In this document: one piece after another, positions 1 through 7,216 of the stretch
Layout: every line of letters starts with the position of its first letter
Position numbering within the stretch: position 1 is the stretch's first letter
Assembly (NCBI GenBank): GCA_026692885.1
Contig: JAPLNJ010000389.1
Location: forward strand, 1 to 15,911
DNA length: 15,911 nucleotides
DNA from: Planctomycetota bacterium
GTDB lineage: Bacteria > Planctomycetota > Planctomycetia > Pirellulales > Pirellulaceae
Direction of reading: 5' to 3'
Program-made: the position numbers and the translations under genes
The notes under the pieces: model-generated
The model's database searches: none
Told to the model about the DNA's origin: nothing
What the model saw: only the letters and a program-made list of their open reading frames with translations

Positions 1-195
1 AGAAGCTCCCGACGTAAGTCGGTGAGAGCAATCCCGCCAACTCCTAACACCGCGGCGCCTCACCGAGTTCTCCCGACTCGTCGGCTGCCGGCCGCCTCCG
101 GCGACGGGCAGCCGACGAGTCGGGCCGGTCGCATATGGGGCTCCGGGTTAGGCACAGGGCGGGAACACTCCCACCGACTTACGTCGGGAGCTTCT
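1..195. repeat. Nested imperfect palindrome, about 195 bp
   Basis: The first 22 bases (1-22, starting AGAAGCTCCCGACG) are the exact reverse complement of 174-195. The similarity continues inward imperfectly: roughly 20-60 resembles the reverse complement of 134-175. At the centre a second perfect 18-bp inverted repeat sits at 72-89 and 107-124 (CCCGACTCGTCGGCTGCC and its complement). No reading frame here looks like a gene. The whole block could fold into one long hairpin. The repeat begins at the first base of the window, so it may extend further left. Confidence 0.8.
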
Positions 196-214
196 CGGGG
201 GCGATCACGACACT

Positions 215-438
215 GCTAGCATTTCGCAACGTTATGATCAAAGCCTACACGAACAGCCGCCGCCCGTAACCTTGATCGTAACGTGGCGCAAAACGCTAGC
301 AGCAGTCGGGCAGGGTGGCTGGTGGCAGAGTGCAGCGATGCCCCAGAAACCAGGTACTGGGGCTTCGCTTAGACTCAGCCACCAGCCACCCGGGACATTG
401 CCGACGCTGACAGTAATGCGCAACCTTACGATCAAGGC
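215..438. repeat. Compound palindromic repeat with three copies of a 31-nt element
   Basis: An element with the core TTGCGCAACGTTACGATCAA and an outer CTAGCG end occurs at 215-244 (+), 271-300 (-) and, without the outer end, 417-438 (+). The first two copies form one inverted pair. The second and third flank a further hairpin whose arms are 313-346 and 357-391 (GGGTGGCTGGTGGC and its complement, with a few mismatches), giving a nested structure over 271-438. The open frames across this region follow the repeats and show no protein family. This is noncoding, repeat-derived DNA; palindromes of this kind are common between planctomycete genes. Confidence 0.8.
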
Positions 439-643
439 CGCCGCCCGTCGGGCATCTAAGGCCGCCAGAAGACCAGCAGGTTGGTGCTTGGGGCGCGCGT
501 TTTGGTATGTGCGAAAATGCACGAAGAGCGCACCGCCAGGACACATTTCAGCGGGACAGCGGACCTGCGTTCCCGGAGAGCGATCCGCTGCCGATGATCA
601 CAGAAGTGCGAAGATTTTTCAGCTCTCGTGTTTGCGCGGCGGA

Positions 644-770
644 GGTCTTGAGCGGAACGTTGTGCACCGTAATCGCGAACGGTCCGCGAGAAACAGCGGC
701 GTTTCCTCGCTAACGCTTCGCGCTTACGGTGATCCACTACTAGCGTCTTGCGCAACGTTCCGATCAAGGC
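644..770. repeat. Third palindromic block with two further element copies
   Basis: A minus-oriented degenerate copy of the same element (644-665) and a plus copy (740-770) face each other. Nested between them are arms at 665-681 (CACCGTAATCGCGAACG) and 714-731 (its near complement), with an inner pair at about 686-695 and 701-710. The outer GGAACGTT arms pair at 654-665 with 750-761. The layout mirrors the upstream blocks. Overlapping frames of up to 190 codons cross the block on both strands, but they match no family and simply follow the repeats. Confidence 0.7.
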
Positions 771-1168
771 TCGCGGTGGAGAATCGAGCACACAGGAATC
801 CCCGGCACAGCGATTGCAGTTTGTGTGAGTGGAGCGAAGATTGATAGACGGAAGGTGATCGGGACCGGCTAGGGTGGTCGCCCAGTCAGGTCCGATGATT
901 CTTGACCAGGGAAAGGAGCGACACGACCAATTATCGCAGACCTTTGTCAAGGAACGGGGGCCTCGCGTGGCAGCGTCCCTTCGTAACATACGTGGCGGCG
1001 ACTCTAGGTCGATTGCCGCATCCCACTAGCGGGGAAACCACGAGCCGCTGTCGGGCGCGAGGCTCCGGGGGCGCAGGAAGTTCTGGAGCGAAGAGGCTTA
1101 TCTCGCTCAATCATTTTCGCGGTGCGACAACGTTTGTTTGGGCTGACGCCCGGTCGCGCCGCGTTTTT
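771..1168. other. Gene-free stretch without recognised content
   Basis: I see no protein family, RNA gene or clear repeat here. A short GGGC-TGAC-GCCC hairpin lies at 1140-1151, just past the stop of the minus-strand lipoprotein gene, but it has no adjacent U-run and is not a convincing terminator. The open frames here are antisense to each other and have no supporting ribosome binding site. Confidence 0.5.
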
Positions 1169-2824
1169 TTAGTGCTTGATTTTCTTCCAATACTCGTCGA
1201 ACGCGCCCTCGACATGGAAGTTCACGCTGTTGTCCAAGTCGTGGCACTCGATGCACTTCTTTTCGGCCTCGGCCTCTGGCAGCCGCACCTCCTCGCGTAG
1301 CTGTTCGAGCACGTCTTCCGCCGATTTAATCTTCTCCGCTTCGACGTGTGCTGAACCGGGACCGTGGCAATTCTCGCAACCGACATTGTGCATCAGTGGC
1401 GTCTCCTCCACACCGAGATAGCCGGAGACGTAGGGGAAGAACTTCTGCGGATTCCAGCCGACCACGTGGCAACTCAAGCATTCGGGATCGAAATGCCGCG
1501 GGATCTCGCTACGTTCGCCAGGGCGCACCAAAGTCTGCAAAGCGAGGGCGTGCTTCGACTTTTTCCAGATAGCATACGCCTCATCATGGCACTCCTCGCA
1601 CGCCTTGGAACCGACGAACTGACGACCGCTGGGATGCGGGATTGGTTTGACTTCCAACCCCTCCAGACCCGCCGTCTGCAGTTGTTCCTGGTACGAGGCC
1701 AACAGCTCCAGCATCTCCGGACTATCCGCGAAACGATCGTCCAACGGCACACGCTGATAGCGCAGACGGGGCTCATCACGAGTGAACAGTCCCACCACGC
1801 CGACGTACATAGCTTTGACGCCGACCTGGATCAGGAGCGATTTCGTGTTCGGAATTTCTTCCGGTTGGTAGGCCGGTTCGCCGACCTCCTCGGCCGTCAC
1901 CACGATATCGAAATGCGGGACGCTTTGAGCCAGCTTCTGCGATTCTTCGATAGACGCCTGCGCCAGCAGCACGTACAGGTCGCAGGCCTGCTGCTGGAGC
2001 TGCGGCCAGATCTCGCGCAGCGCCTGCTCGGGCGGCTGTTTGATGATCTCGTCGCTCGCGATTTTCGCCAGGCGATCGGTGCCAAGGACCGTGGTTACGC
2101 CGATCTTCTTACCAGCCGCCTTGATCACGACAAATCGGGGCGTCAAATTGCGGTCAATCACCGCCGCGTTGGCACACACAAACAGGCTCTGCTGATTGCC
2201 GTCTTGGGCCGTCTGGGCGACCAGTTCACCAGCCGATAACCGCAAATCATCCGGTCCCAGGCCGATGGCTCGATAACCCAGCTTCTTCAGGCCCTCGGCG
2301 GTGATCTGGAACTTCATCTCCGCCTGGCGGCCGAACCGTGAGACTTGATTGCCGGCATCCAGAGCCACCACTTCCCAGCCGCGATTGGCCAGCGACTTCT
2401 GGCACGTTGCACGGCGAGCCAAGCCGCCCTTCTGATGGGTCAGACCGGTGCAGCCACACGGCTCAATATAGCCATGCTGCTGGCCCGTGATGAAGAGCAC
2501 CAAATCCGGTTTCTGCCAATCTTCGAACAGCGGCTCGCGCCGTTTGGCAGCCGTAGCGGCCTGCGCCGGCTTCGCGGCGTGGGTCTTCGGAGCCGAAGCA
2601 GGCGTCCCGCGGTCGTCCGACACATTCGCGCTGGAGGAGGGGGCGGGCCACGAAGGTTGGGCGACCTCGCCGACTTGGGACACCGCGGTGGCCGAGTCTT
2701 TGCCGTTGGGCACCGCAGGGTTTCCTGCTGGCGGTTTTTCGCAACCGGCAACCACGCACCAAGCGAGACCTGCGGCGCAACAGATCCGTGTGGCTGGAAC
2801 AATAAGCTGCGGCAGGGCTTGCAT
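1169..2824 (-). CDS. UshA-like lipoprotein with four CxxCH haem sites
   Basis: A 551-residue exported protein. The ATG at 2824 is preferred because a GGAG lies just upstream and it gives a clean lipoprotein signal ending VVAGC (Cys28); a GTG at 2860, directly after the upstream stop, would add 12 residues. After a Pro/Ala/Ser linker (about 29-95) comes a 5'-nucleotidase/UshA-type N-terminal fold (about 105-365) with a PCGC motif at 122-125 followed by GGLARR, typical of the UshA-like (seleno)protein family; here Cys stands where relatives may carry selenocysteine. The usual metal-site motifs are altered: NDxHG is GQQHG, and GNHE is GPDD. The C-terminal 145 residues carry CxxCH at 409, 449, 483 and 524, a cytochrome c554-like tetrahaem layout. 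It is probably an outer-surface or periplasmic redox protein, but its substrate is unknown. It is last in an operon after the DUF1573 gene, with a 36-base gap. Confidence 0.85.
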   Translation of the reverse strand: MQALPQLIVPATRICCAAGLAWCVVAGCEKPPAGNPAVPNGKDSATAVSQVGEVAQPSWPAPSSSANVSDDRGTPASAPKTHAAKPAQAATAAKRREPLFEDWQKPDLVLFITGQQHGYIEPCGCTGLTHQKGGLARRATCQKSLANRGWEVVALDAGNQVSRFGRQAEMKFQITAEGLKKLGYRAIGLGPDDLRLSAGELVAQTAQDGNQQSLFVCANAAVIDRNLTPRFVVIKAAGKKIGVTTVLGTDRLAKIASDEIIKQPPEQALREIWPQLQQQACDLYVLLAQASIEESQKLAQSVPHFDIVVTAEEVGEPAYQPEEIPNTKSLLIQVGVKAMYVGVVGLFTRDEPRLRYQRVPLDDRFADSPEMLELLASYQEQLQTAGLEGLEVKPIPHPSGRQFVGSKACEECHDEAYAIWKKSKHALALQTLVRPGERSEIPRHFDPECLSCHVVGWNPQKFFPYVSGYLGVEETPLMHNVGCENCHGPGSAHVEAEKIKSAEDVLEQLREEVRLPEAEAEKKCIECHDLDNSVNFHVEGAFDEYWKKIKH

Positions 2825-2860
2825 GGGGGCTCCGTCCGTGAATAGGCTGGAAAGCCTCAC

Positions 2861-4042
2861 CTACTTGACCGAGAATCGCACGTAAAGCTTGATGATTTTG
2901 CTGGTGGGGTGTGTGGTTTCGATGACGATCTTGCCGAGCTTGAACTGGTCGGATCCCAGGCGATCGACCGGACGCGCGCCCTTGGGGATCTCGACCGTCA
3001 GAGGATACATGAACACAGCTCCATTGTTGATCTCGGTGGCCTCTCCCAGGGAGACTGCTAGCACGTCCGCCGGATCCGTCTCTTTCACCGTCATCCGCAC
3101 ATCTCGGCGGTGGGGTCCCTTGACCAGGATCCTTAGACTCGCGCGGGCACCCTCGGCTTGGGCGATGGTGCCGAGTCTCAATACATCGCGTTCCTCATCG
3201 AAATTCTGGGAGCCGACGATGGCGATATCGCTGACGACGGAACCCGTGACGGAAACCTCAAACTTGCTCGCCTCGGGAACATCGGTGGTCAGGCGAATTG
3301 TCTGGTTTATCGGTCCCAAAGGCAACCCTGGTTTTACGGTTAGTTCCGCCACGAGACCGTATTTGGCGTCCGGCTCTTGCTTGACTTCGTCAGCCGACAG
3401 CGGCTGGATTGCCAGCGAGAAATAGGGCGCCAATTCCTGATTGGTGAATTCGTGCTCGATCACTTGAAACCGCTCGACGCTGTAGCTGTACAAACGGAAG
3501 TGGGCTTTTCCGCCCTCGCCGGACGACCGACTGCTCAGCACCAATTCCGTGGGATCGAGCCGCACGATATCGAGGACTTTGCCTTGCACCGAGAAGAGGA
3601 TCGTGGGCAGCGCCGGATCGTTCGTGTGAATCTCCGCCGTCTGCCGGAACCGCTTGGCGGTTGTCGTGAGCTTCCATTGGAGCTTGACTTTGGCAATTTC
3701 GCCTGGCGGCACCTGATCCTGGGCCAAGTCGCTGAGCGTGCACTTGCAGCTGGTCGGGCCCTTGGACAAAGTTAACGCAACTCGGCCCTCGTTCTTGATG
3801 ACGAATTCGTGACTCAGCGAGCCGTCCCGCTGGCCGACTCCGAAGTCGTAGTCCGTGCCGCCTGTCATGACCGCGCGGGGCAAGGGTTTCTCGCCGCTGT
3901 CATTGCCGGCGTCTGGGGGCCTGGCCGACTGATTATGCGGTTCGAATTGTTCAACGCCCCCGCTGAATTCCAGCCACATACAGGCCAACGCGGACGTGAT
4001 CCCCACGAGGATGGATCCCAGAGCAAGCAACCAGACTCTCAC
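2861..4042 (-). CDS. Membrane-anchored DUF1573 protein
   Basis: About 393 residues from the GTG at 4042, which follows an AG-rich GAGAGGAAAGAAG leader; an in-frame GTG at 4078 would add 12 residues but has no ribosome site. The N-terminus is a hydrophobic anchor (VWLLALGSILVGITSALAC), so the rest should lie outside the cytoplasm. Residues about 63-158 form a DUF1573 domain: an HEFVIKNEG strand, the hallmark SCKC (98-101; the family usually has SCGCT) and PPGE. The remainder appears to be further beta-sandwich (MSP/ASPM-like) repeats, such as the segment with TVKPGLPLGP. DUF1573 domains are abundant in planctomycetes and Bacteroidetes, and their function is not established. The next gene starts 36 bases downstream on the same strand, so the two are probably co-transcribed and may act together outside the membrane. 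Confidence 0.85.
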   Translation of the reverse strand: MRVWLLALGSILVGITSALACMWLEFSGGVEQFEPHNQSARPPDAGNDSGEKPLPRAVMTGGTDYDFGVGQRDGSLSHEFVIKNEGRVALTLSKGPTSCKCTLSDLAQDQVPPGEIAKVKLQWKLTTTAKRFRQTAEIHTNDPALPTILFSVQGKVLDIVRLDPTELVLSSRSSGEGGKAHFRLYSYSVERFQVIEHEFTNQELAPYFSLAIQPLSADEVKQEPDAKYGLVAELTVKPGLPLGPINQTIRLTTDVPEASKFEVSVTGSVVSDIAIVGSQNFDEERDVLRLGTIAQAEGARASLRILVKGPHRRDVRMTVKETDPADVLAVSLGEATEINNGAVFMYPLTVEIPKGARPVDRLGSDQFKLGKIVIETTHPTSKIIKLYVRFSVK

Positions 4043-4093
4043 GGTACTTCTTTCCTCTCGATTAACAGGCGAATTCACTCGGCGACCAGCGGG

Positions 4094-4222
4094 TTGGGAG
4101 GGCGAGGCTCCGGCCCAGCCGCAGGTGCCGTCGACGCCCCGCTCCGGCTCGGCAGGAGCCTCGCCCTCCCAGACTCAGGTCATGTCGACGCTCCGGCTCG
4201 GCAGGAGCCTCGCCCTCCCAGA
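4094..4222. repeat. Direct and inverted GGGAGGGCGAGGCTCC repeats
   Basis: A 33-bp sequence containing GGAGCCTCGCCCTCCCAGA occurs perfectly twice, at 4141-4173 and 4190-4222, each preceded by GTCGACGC-like sequence. An inverted, slightly diverged copy lies at 4094-4120. Together they fill most of the gap between the O-antigen ligase stop and the DUF1573 start and can fold into hairpins that might end or attenuate transcription. The same family recurs inside the ligase gene itself. Confidence 0.85.
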
Positions 4223-4233
4223 TTCAGCCCAGG

Positions 4234-6747
4234 TTAGTTACGCAATCGCCGCATGCTTTGTTCGGCGTTTTCGTCTCGCAGTTCATCCTTTTTTGGATCA
4301 ACAAGCCGCTGTTGGGCGAGCGCCCGTTCCCGGTGCGGATTCCGGGCATCCAGACGCAACGCTTCCTGCGCTTCCACGTTGGCCTGCTCCCGATTTCCGG
4401 CGACATGGTACACCCAGGCTAACTGCGCGTGAACGTAGTTGCCGTTGGGGTACAACCGCACGCACTGGGTGTAGGCGTCGATCGCCCCGATTAGTTGTAC
4501 CCGATCCGCGGTCGCCCGGTATAGAGCCAGACGCCAGTCGCCGATCTGCTTCCAGACCACCTGTGAATGCGGGTTGCGTTTCACGAGCTCTGCGATTGCC
4601 TGCTCGAACCGTGGCAAACGCGCTGGGGACGCGTCCGCCAACGCCGACTGATGGTCCAGCGACGCCATTCGGAACCACGGCTCGGCCGAGTACGGATCCG
4701 CTGCGGCCGCCTCGCGATAAGCCGCTTCTGCGAGGTCCCACCGCGACTCCGCCTCGTCCGCGCCGCCTGCCGCGAGCTGCAGCGGCCGTCTCAGGACCGG
4801 CCCGTACATCGTCTGCTGATACGTGACCACGAGCAAGATGGCCAGCAAAACCCCGCCGCCGGAGATGGCTTGGGCGGGCACTTTCTGCCCGCGCCCCGTC
4901 GGAAGACTTGGCCGAGAGATTGCGAAAGATTCGCTCCCTGCCCCCGGGAGAGCGAGGCTTTCTGCTCTTGGGAGGGCGACGCTCCCGCGGAGCTGTGCCT
5001 CGCTTGGGAGGGCGACGCTCCCGCGGAGCCGTGGCTCGGCCGGAGCCTCGCCTTCCCGAGCTCCCACACCCTGGGTTGCGGTTCCAGAAGCGCCGCTCTC
5101 CAACTGGTTCAAGACCATCGCCAGCAGCAGCCAGCCTGTCTGCGCCACGCCGGCGAAGCTGATTCCGCCGGCTGCCAAGAGATTCACGTACAGGACGACC
5201 AAGGGCACGATCAGCATCCAGCGGAGCAGCTGCCCGCCGTCGACCCAGCGATCGAGCAGAACCCCAGCCAGCGCTGCCGATGGCAACACGATCACCAGCA
5301 GCTCCACGTCCGGCAGGAAGCCGCTAGCCGCTCCACACGGATAGGCCAGCAGAAGCCCCAGCACACCTCCCGCGTAGATCCACACAGCGGAATGACCGTG
5401 GCGGGCCTCGGCCTGAGCATGGGGTGGGCTGGGTGACGACACGGGTGACGGGGTGACGGAGTGAGCACGTGAGGAGGTGAGCGGGGCGTCGGACACGCTT
5501 GCATCCCGTCCGTCAACGCCGCATCGGCGTCCGAGCTGCCAAGCTAACGTCAGCCAAATCGCGGCGAAGGCCAGCATGGCCGGGGTACCGGCCGTGGCCC
5601 AGATTTCCAGCAGGAAGTTGTGGGGGTCGGCAATCGTCTCGCTCGCTTCGGGCAGCTTGTAAGCCGGATAGTAGTGCTGGAAATTTCCCGGGCCGCAACC
5701 GAACCAGGGTTGGTCGGCAATCATGTTCAGCGTCGCACGCCAATACTGCAGACGATACAGCACGGACTTCGGGGCTTCGCTGAGCACTAACCAGTCGAAC
5801 GAGCCAACCGCGATTGCTACAGCCAGCAAGCTGGCCAACGCGGCCAGTCCGATTAGCGTCACGCGCCAATCGATTCGCCGACCGCCGCGCCACAATCGCG
5901 ATCCGATCAACAACACGCCCAGTCCGGTCGCGAGGCAGGCAGAGCGACTCTTGGTCAGCAACAGGCAGAATCCGATCAGCCCCGCGATCCCGGCGACCGT
6001 CGCTACGGTCCTTCCGCGTTGATTCCGGCCCGTCCAACCGGACATGCCCACGGCGAGGGTCAGTACCAACCAGGGCGCCAGGAACCCGGCCAGCGAATTG
6101 GTCAATGCAAAGGTCGCGGACGGCTCGGTGCTGTTCAGCCGGTCTTCGTAGAGCTTACGTTCCGGCGACCCGGGCCGGAAGTCGAGGCCCGCGTCGCGCA
6201 GACTCTGTTCGGGATGGGACGCATACTGAGTGCGCCGCAACGGCATGAGGTAGGCGTATTCGTAGCCGCTAAACGCCGAGAGGCCCACCGCGAGCGACAC
6301 GAACACGGCGCAGATTGCCCGGCTCTCACGCGGCTGCGAGAGCAATTGGCGAGCGAGGAAGAAGCACACCCCGAAGCCCAGCCACAGCCACAGCAGGTTG
6401 ATCGCGGCCCGCGCATCGCCGCGACTGACCGCCACGAGGCCACTCACGGTGTACAGCACCAGAAACAGCATCACGATCGAGTCGACCCAACCCCAGCGCA
6501 GGCCTGCCTGCGGCCAGACCAAGGTCGCGACCGACCAGGCCACCAACAGCAGCAGCCACAACAGGATCAGCATCACGCCCGTGCCGGACGCGGGTGATTC
6601 GCTGGGGATGAGCGGTGTCGCCACAAACACCGCGGTCAGCCCCAGTTGGAGCGCGCGGCGAACGCGTTCCCCATGCGGGGCGGCACGTGGGACATCCCGT
6701 GGCGGCGTGGGTTTACGGGCGTGGGGGCCGGCACCGTGTTTGGCCAT
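4234..6747 (-). CDS. O-antigen ligase/polymerase family protein with C-terminal TPRs
   Basis: An 837-residue multi-spanning membrane protein. I use the ATG at 6747, 19 bases after the cupin stop; an in-frame start at 6825 would overlap the cupin gene by 59 bases. A basic N-terminus precedes about a dozen hydrophobic segments. The Wzy_C/O-antigen ligase signature lies around residues 345-390: GCGPGNFQHYYPAY, then DPHNFLLEIWATAG. Such enzymes join or polymerise lipid-linked glycans on the periplasmic side; the glycan here cannot be told. Residues about 660-836 are TPR-like helices, a common planctomycete fusion. Two linkers carry translated repeats: about residues 420-445 (Ser/Pro-rich, from GGGTGACG repeats) and about 561-601 (LRGSVALP twice, then EGEAPAEP in the inverted copy). 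Both lie between membrane segments, where extra residues are likely tolerated. Confidence 0.85.
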   Translation of the reverse strand: MAKHGAGPHARKPTPPRDVPRAAPHGERVRRALQLGLTAVFVATPLIPSESPASGTGVMLILLWLLLLVAWSVATLVWPQAGLRWGWVDSIVMLFLVLYTVSGLVAVSRGDARAAINLLWLWLGFGVCFFLARQLLSQPRESRAICAVFVSLAVGLSAFSGYEYAYLMPLRRTQYASHPEQSLRDAGLDFRPGSPERKLYEDRLNSTEPSATFALTNSLAGFLAPWLVLTLAVGMSGWTGRNQRGRTVATVAGIAGLIGFCLLLTKSRSACLATGLGVLLIGSRLWRGGRRIDWRVTLIGLAALASLLAVAIAVGSFDWLVLSEAPKSVLYRLQYWRATLNMIADQPWFGCGPGNFQHYYPAYKLPEASETIADPHNFLLEIWATAGTPAMLAFAAIWLTLAWQLGRRCGVDGRDASVSDAPLTSSRAHSVTPSPVSSPSPPHAQAEARHGHSAVWIYAGGVLGLLLAYPCGAASGFLPDVELLVIVLPSAALAGVLLDRWVDGGQLLRWMLIVPLVVLYVNLLAAGGISFAGVAQTGWLLLAMVLNQLESGASGTATQGVGAREGEAPAEPRLRGSVALPSEAQLRGSVALPRAESLALPGAGSESFAISRPSLPTGRGQKVPAQAISGGGVLLAILLVVTYQQTMYGPVLRRPLQLAAGGADEAESRWDLAEAAYREAAAADPYSAEPWFRMASLDHQSALADASPARLPRFEQAIAELVKRNPHSQVVWKQIGDWRLALYRATADRVQLIGAIDAYTQCVRLYPNGNYVHAQLAWVYHVAGNREQANVEAQEALRLDARNPHRERALAQQRLVDPKKDELRDENAEQSMRRLRN
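4946..5058. repeat. Palindromic repeats translated inside the ligase gene
   Basis: A perfect 27-bp direct repeat (core GGGAGGGCGACGCTCCCGCG) lies at 4967-4993 and 5003-5029, spaced exactly 36 bp, or 12 codons. A diverged unit precedes it (about 4946-4966), and an inverted copy follows at about 5038-5058. The frame of the host gene stays open, reading LRGSVALP from the direct copies and EGEAPAEP from the inverted one. These belong to the same family as the intergenic copies at 4094-4222. Confidence 0.85.
5421..5485. repeat. GGGTGACG short repeats within the ligase gene
   Basis: GGGTGACG occurs at 5431, 5443 and 5451, followed by related GAGTGAGC and GAGGTGAGC. On the coding (minus) strand this reads as a Ser/Pro/Val-rich run (SVTPSPVSSPSPP) between hydrophobic segments. 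Such low-complexity runs often occur as intergenic repeats in planctomycetes; here the run is in frame. Confidence 0.6.
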
Positions 6748-6766
6748 AGACGGAAGGCCACAAGTT

Positions 6767-7096
6767 CTACAAGTAATCTTCCCGAATCGGCTGGAACACG
6801 TCCAGCGCCTTGGCCGGTTGGTCACCCGCGATCACGCGATGCTCGACGCCACCCGGAATACGCCACATATCGCCCGGCCGCGCCACGTAGCGTTCTTCGC
6901 CGACGAAGAACTCCAGTTCGCCTTCCAGCAAGAGCCCCATTTGTTCATGCGGATGGCTGTGGCGTTCGACCACCGCTCGCGGCGCGAACTCGACCAGGGA
7001 CAACATCATCTGCTGGCCCGCCAAGGTGTGGATGTCAACGCCGGGAAAGATCTTGTGGTGCGAGCATTCCTCGCGCTTCGCGAAATACTGGGACAT
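6767..7096 (-). CDS. Small single-domain cupin protein
   Basis: A 109-residue protein of one cupin domain, with a GAGGGG upstream of the ATG. Cupin motif 1 is HSHPHEQMGLLLEGELEF, with likely metal ligands His46 and His48 and Gln52 where Glu is usual. Motif 2 is PGDMWRIPGGVEH, giving His86 as the remaining ligand. Size and layout resemble KdgF-like and other small metal-binding cupins that act on sugars or sense small molecules, but the substrate cannot be named. There is no signal peptide, so it should be cytoplasmic. It lies 19 bases before the preferred ligase start and may be the first gene of that transcript, beginning 35 bases past the terminator of the preceding gene. Confidence 0.85.
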   Translation of the reverse strand: MSQYFAKREECSHHKIFPGVDIHTLAGQQMMLSLVEFAPRAVVERHSHPHEQMGLLLEGELEFFVGEERYVARPGDMWRIPGGVEHRVIAGDQPAKALDVFQPIREDYL

Positions 7097-7130
7097 ACCG
7101 TGGGGCCCCTCAAGCGGCGGTACCGAAAAT

Positions 7131-7169
7131 AAAAAAGACTTCCGAAGTCCGGACGGACTTCGGAAGTCT
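7131..7169 (-). terminator. Intrinsic terminator of the secreted-protein gene
   Basis: A perfect 15-bp stem (7136-7150 with 7155-7169, GACTTCCGAAGTCC type) closes on a 4-base loop. On the minus strand it is followed by six U residues, then AUUUU. It lies about 47 bases after the stop of the 8194-7217 gene and is the clearest Rho-independent terminator in the window. It also isolates the cupin gene, which begins at 7096. Confidence 0.9.
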
Positions 7170-7216
7170 GGAGATTCTACTTCAGTACGACACCATCCGC
7201 CAACCGGCGGTGTGCG

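Noticed and set aside
1..770. CRISPR array
   Set aside because: The repeats alternate in orientation and spacing, with no regular spacers or cas genes.
272..844. 190-codon plus-strand open frame
   Set aside because: It runs through palindromic repeats, shows no family and has no ribosome site; the opposite strand is equally open.
456..989. 177-codon minus-strand open frame
   Set aside because: It overlaps the repeat blocks in antisense to other open frames, has an arginine-rich shadow-like composition and matches no family.
1140..1168. Terminator after the UshA-like lipoprotein gene
   Set aside because: The stem is only 4 bp and the A-run on the minus strand is on the wrong side for an intrinsic terminator.
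1364..2239. 291-codon plus-strand frame
   Set aside because: It is antisense to the lipoprotein gene, whose lipobox and four CxxCH motifs establish the real strand.
4946..5058. Tandem repeat as a sign of a frameshifted or broken gene
   Set aside because: The frame stays open throughout, the pitch is a multiple of three and TPRs continue downstream.
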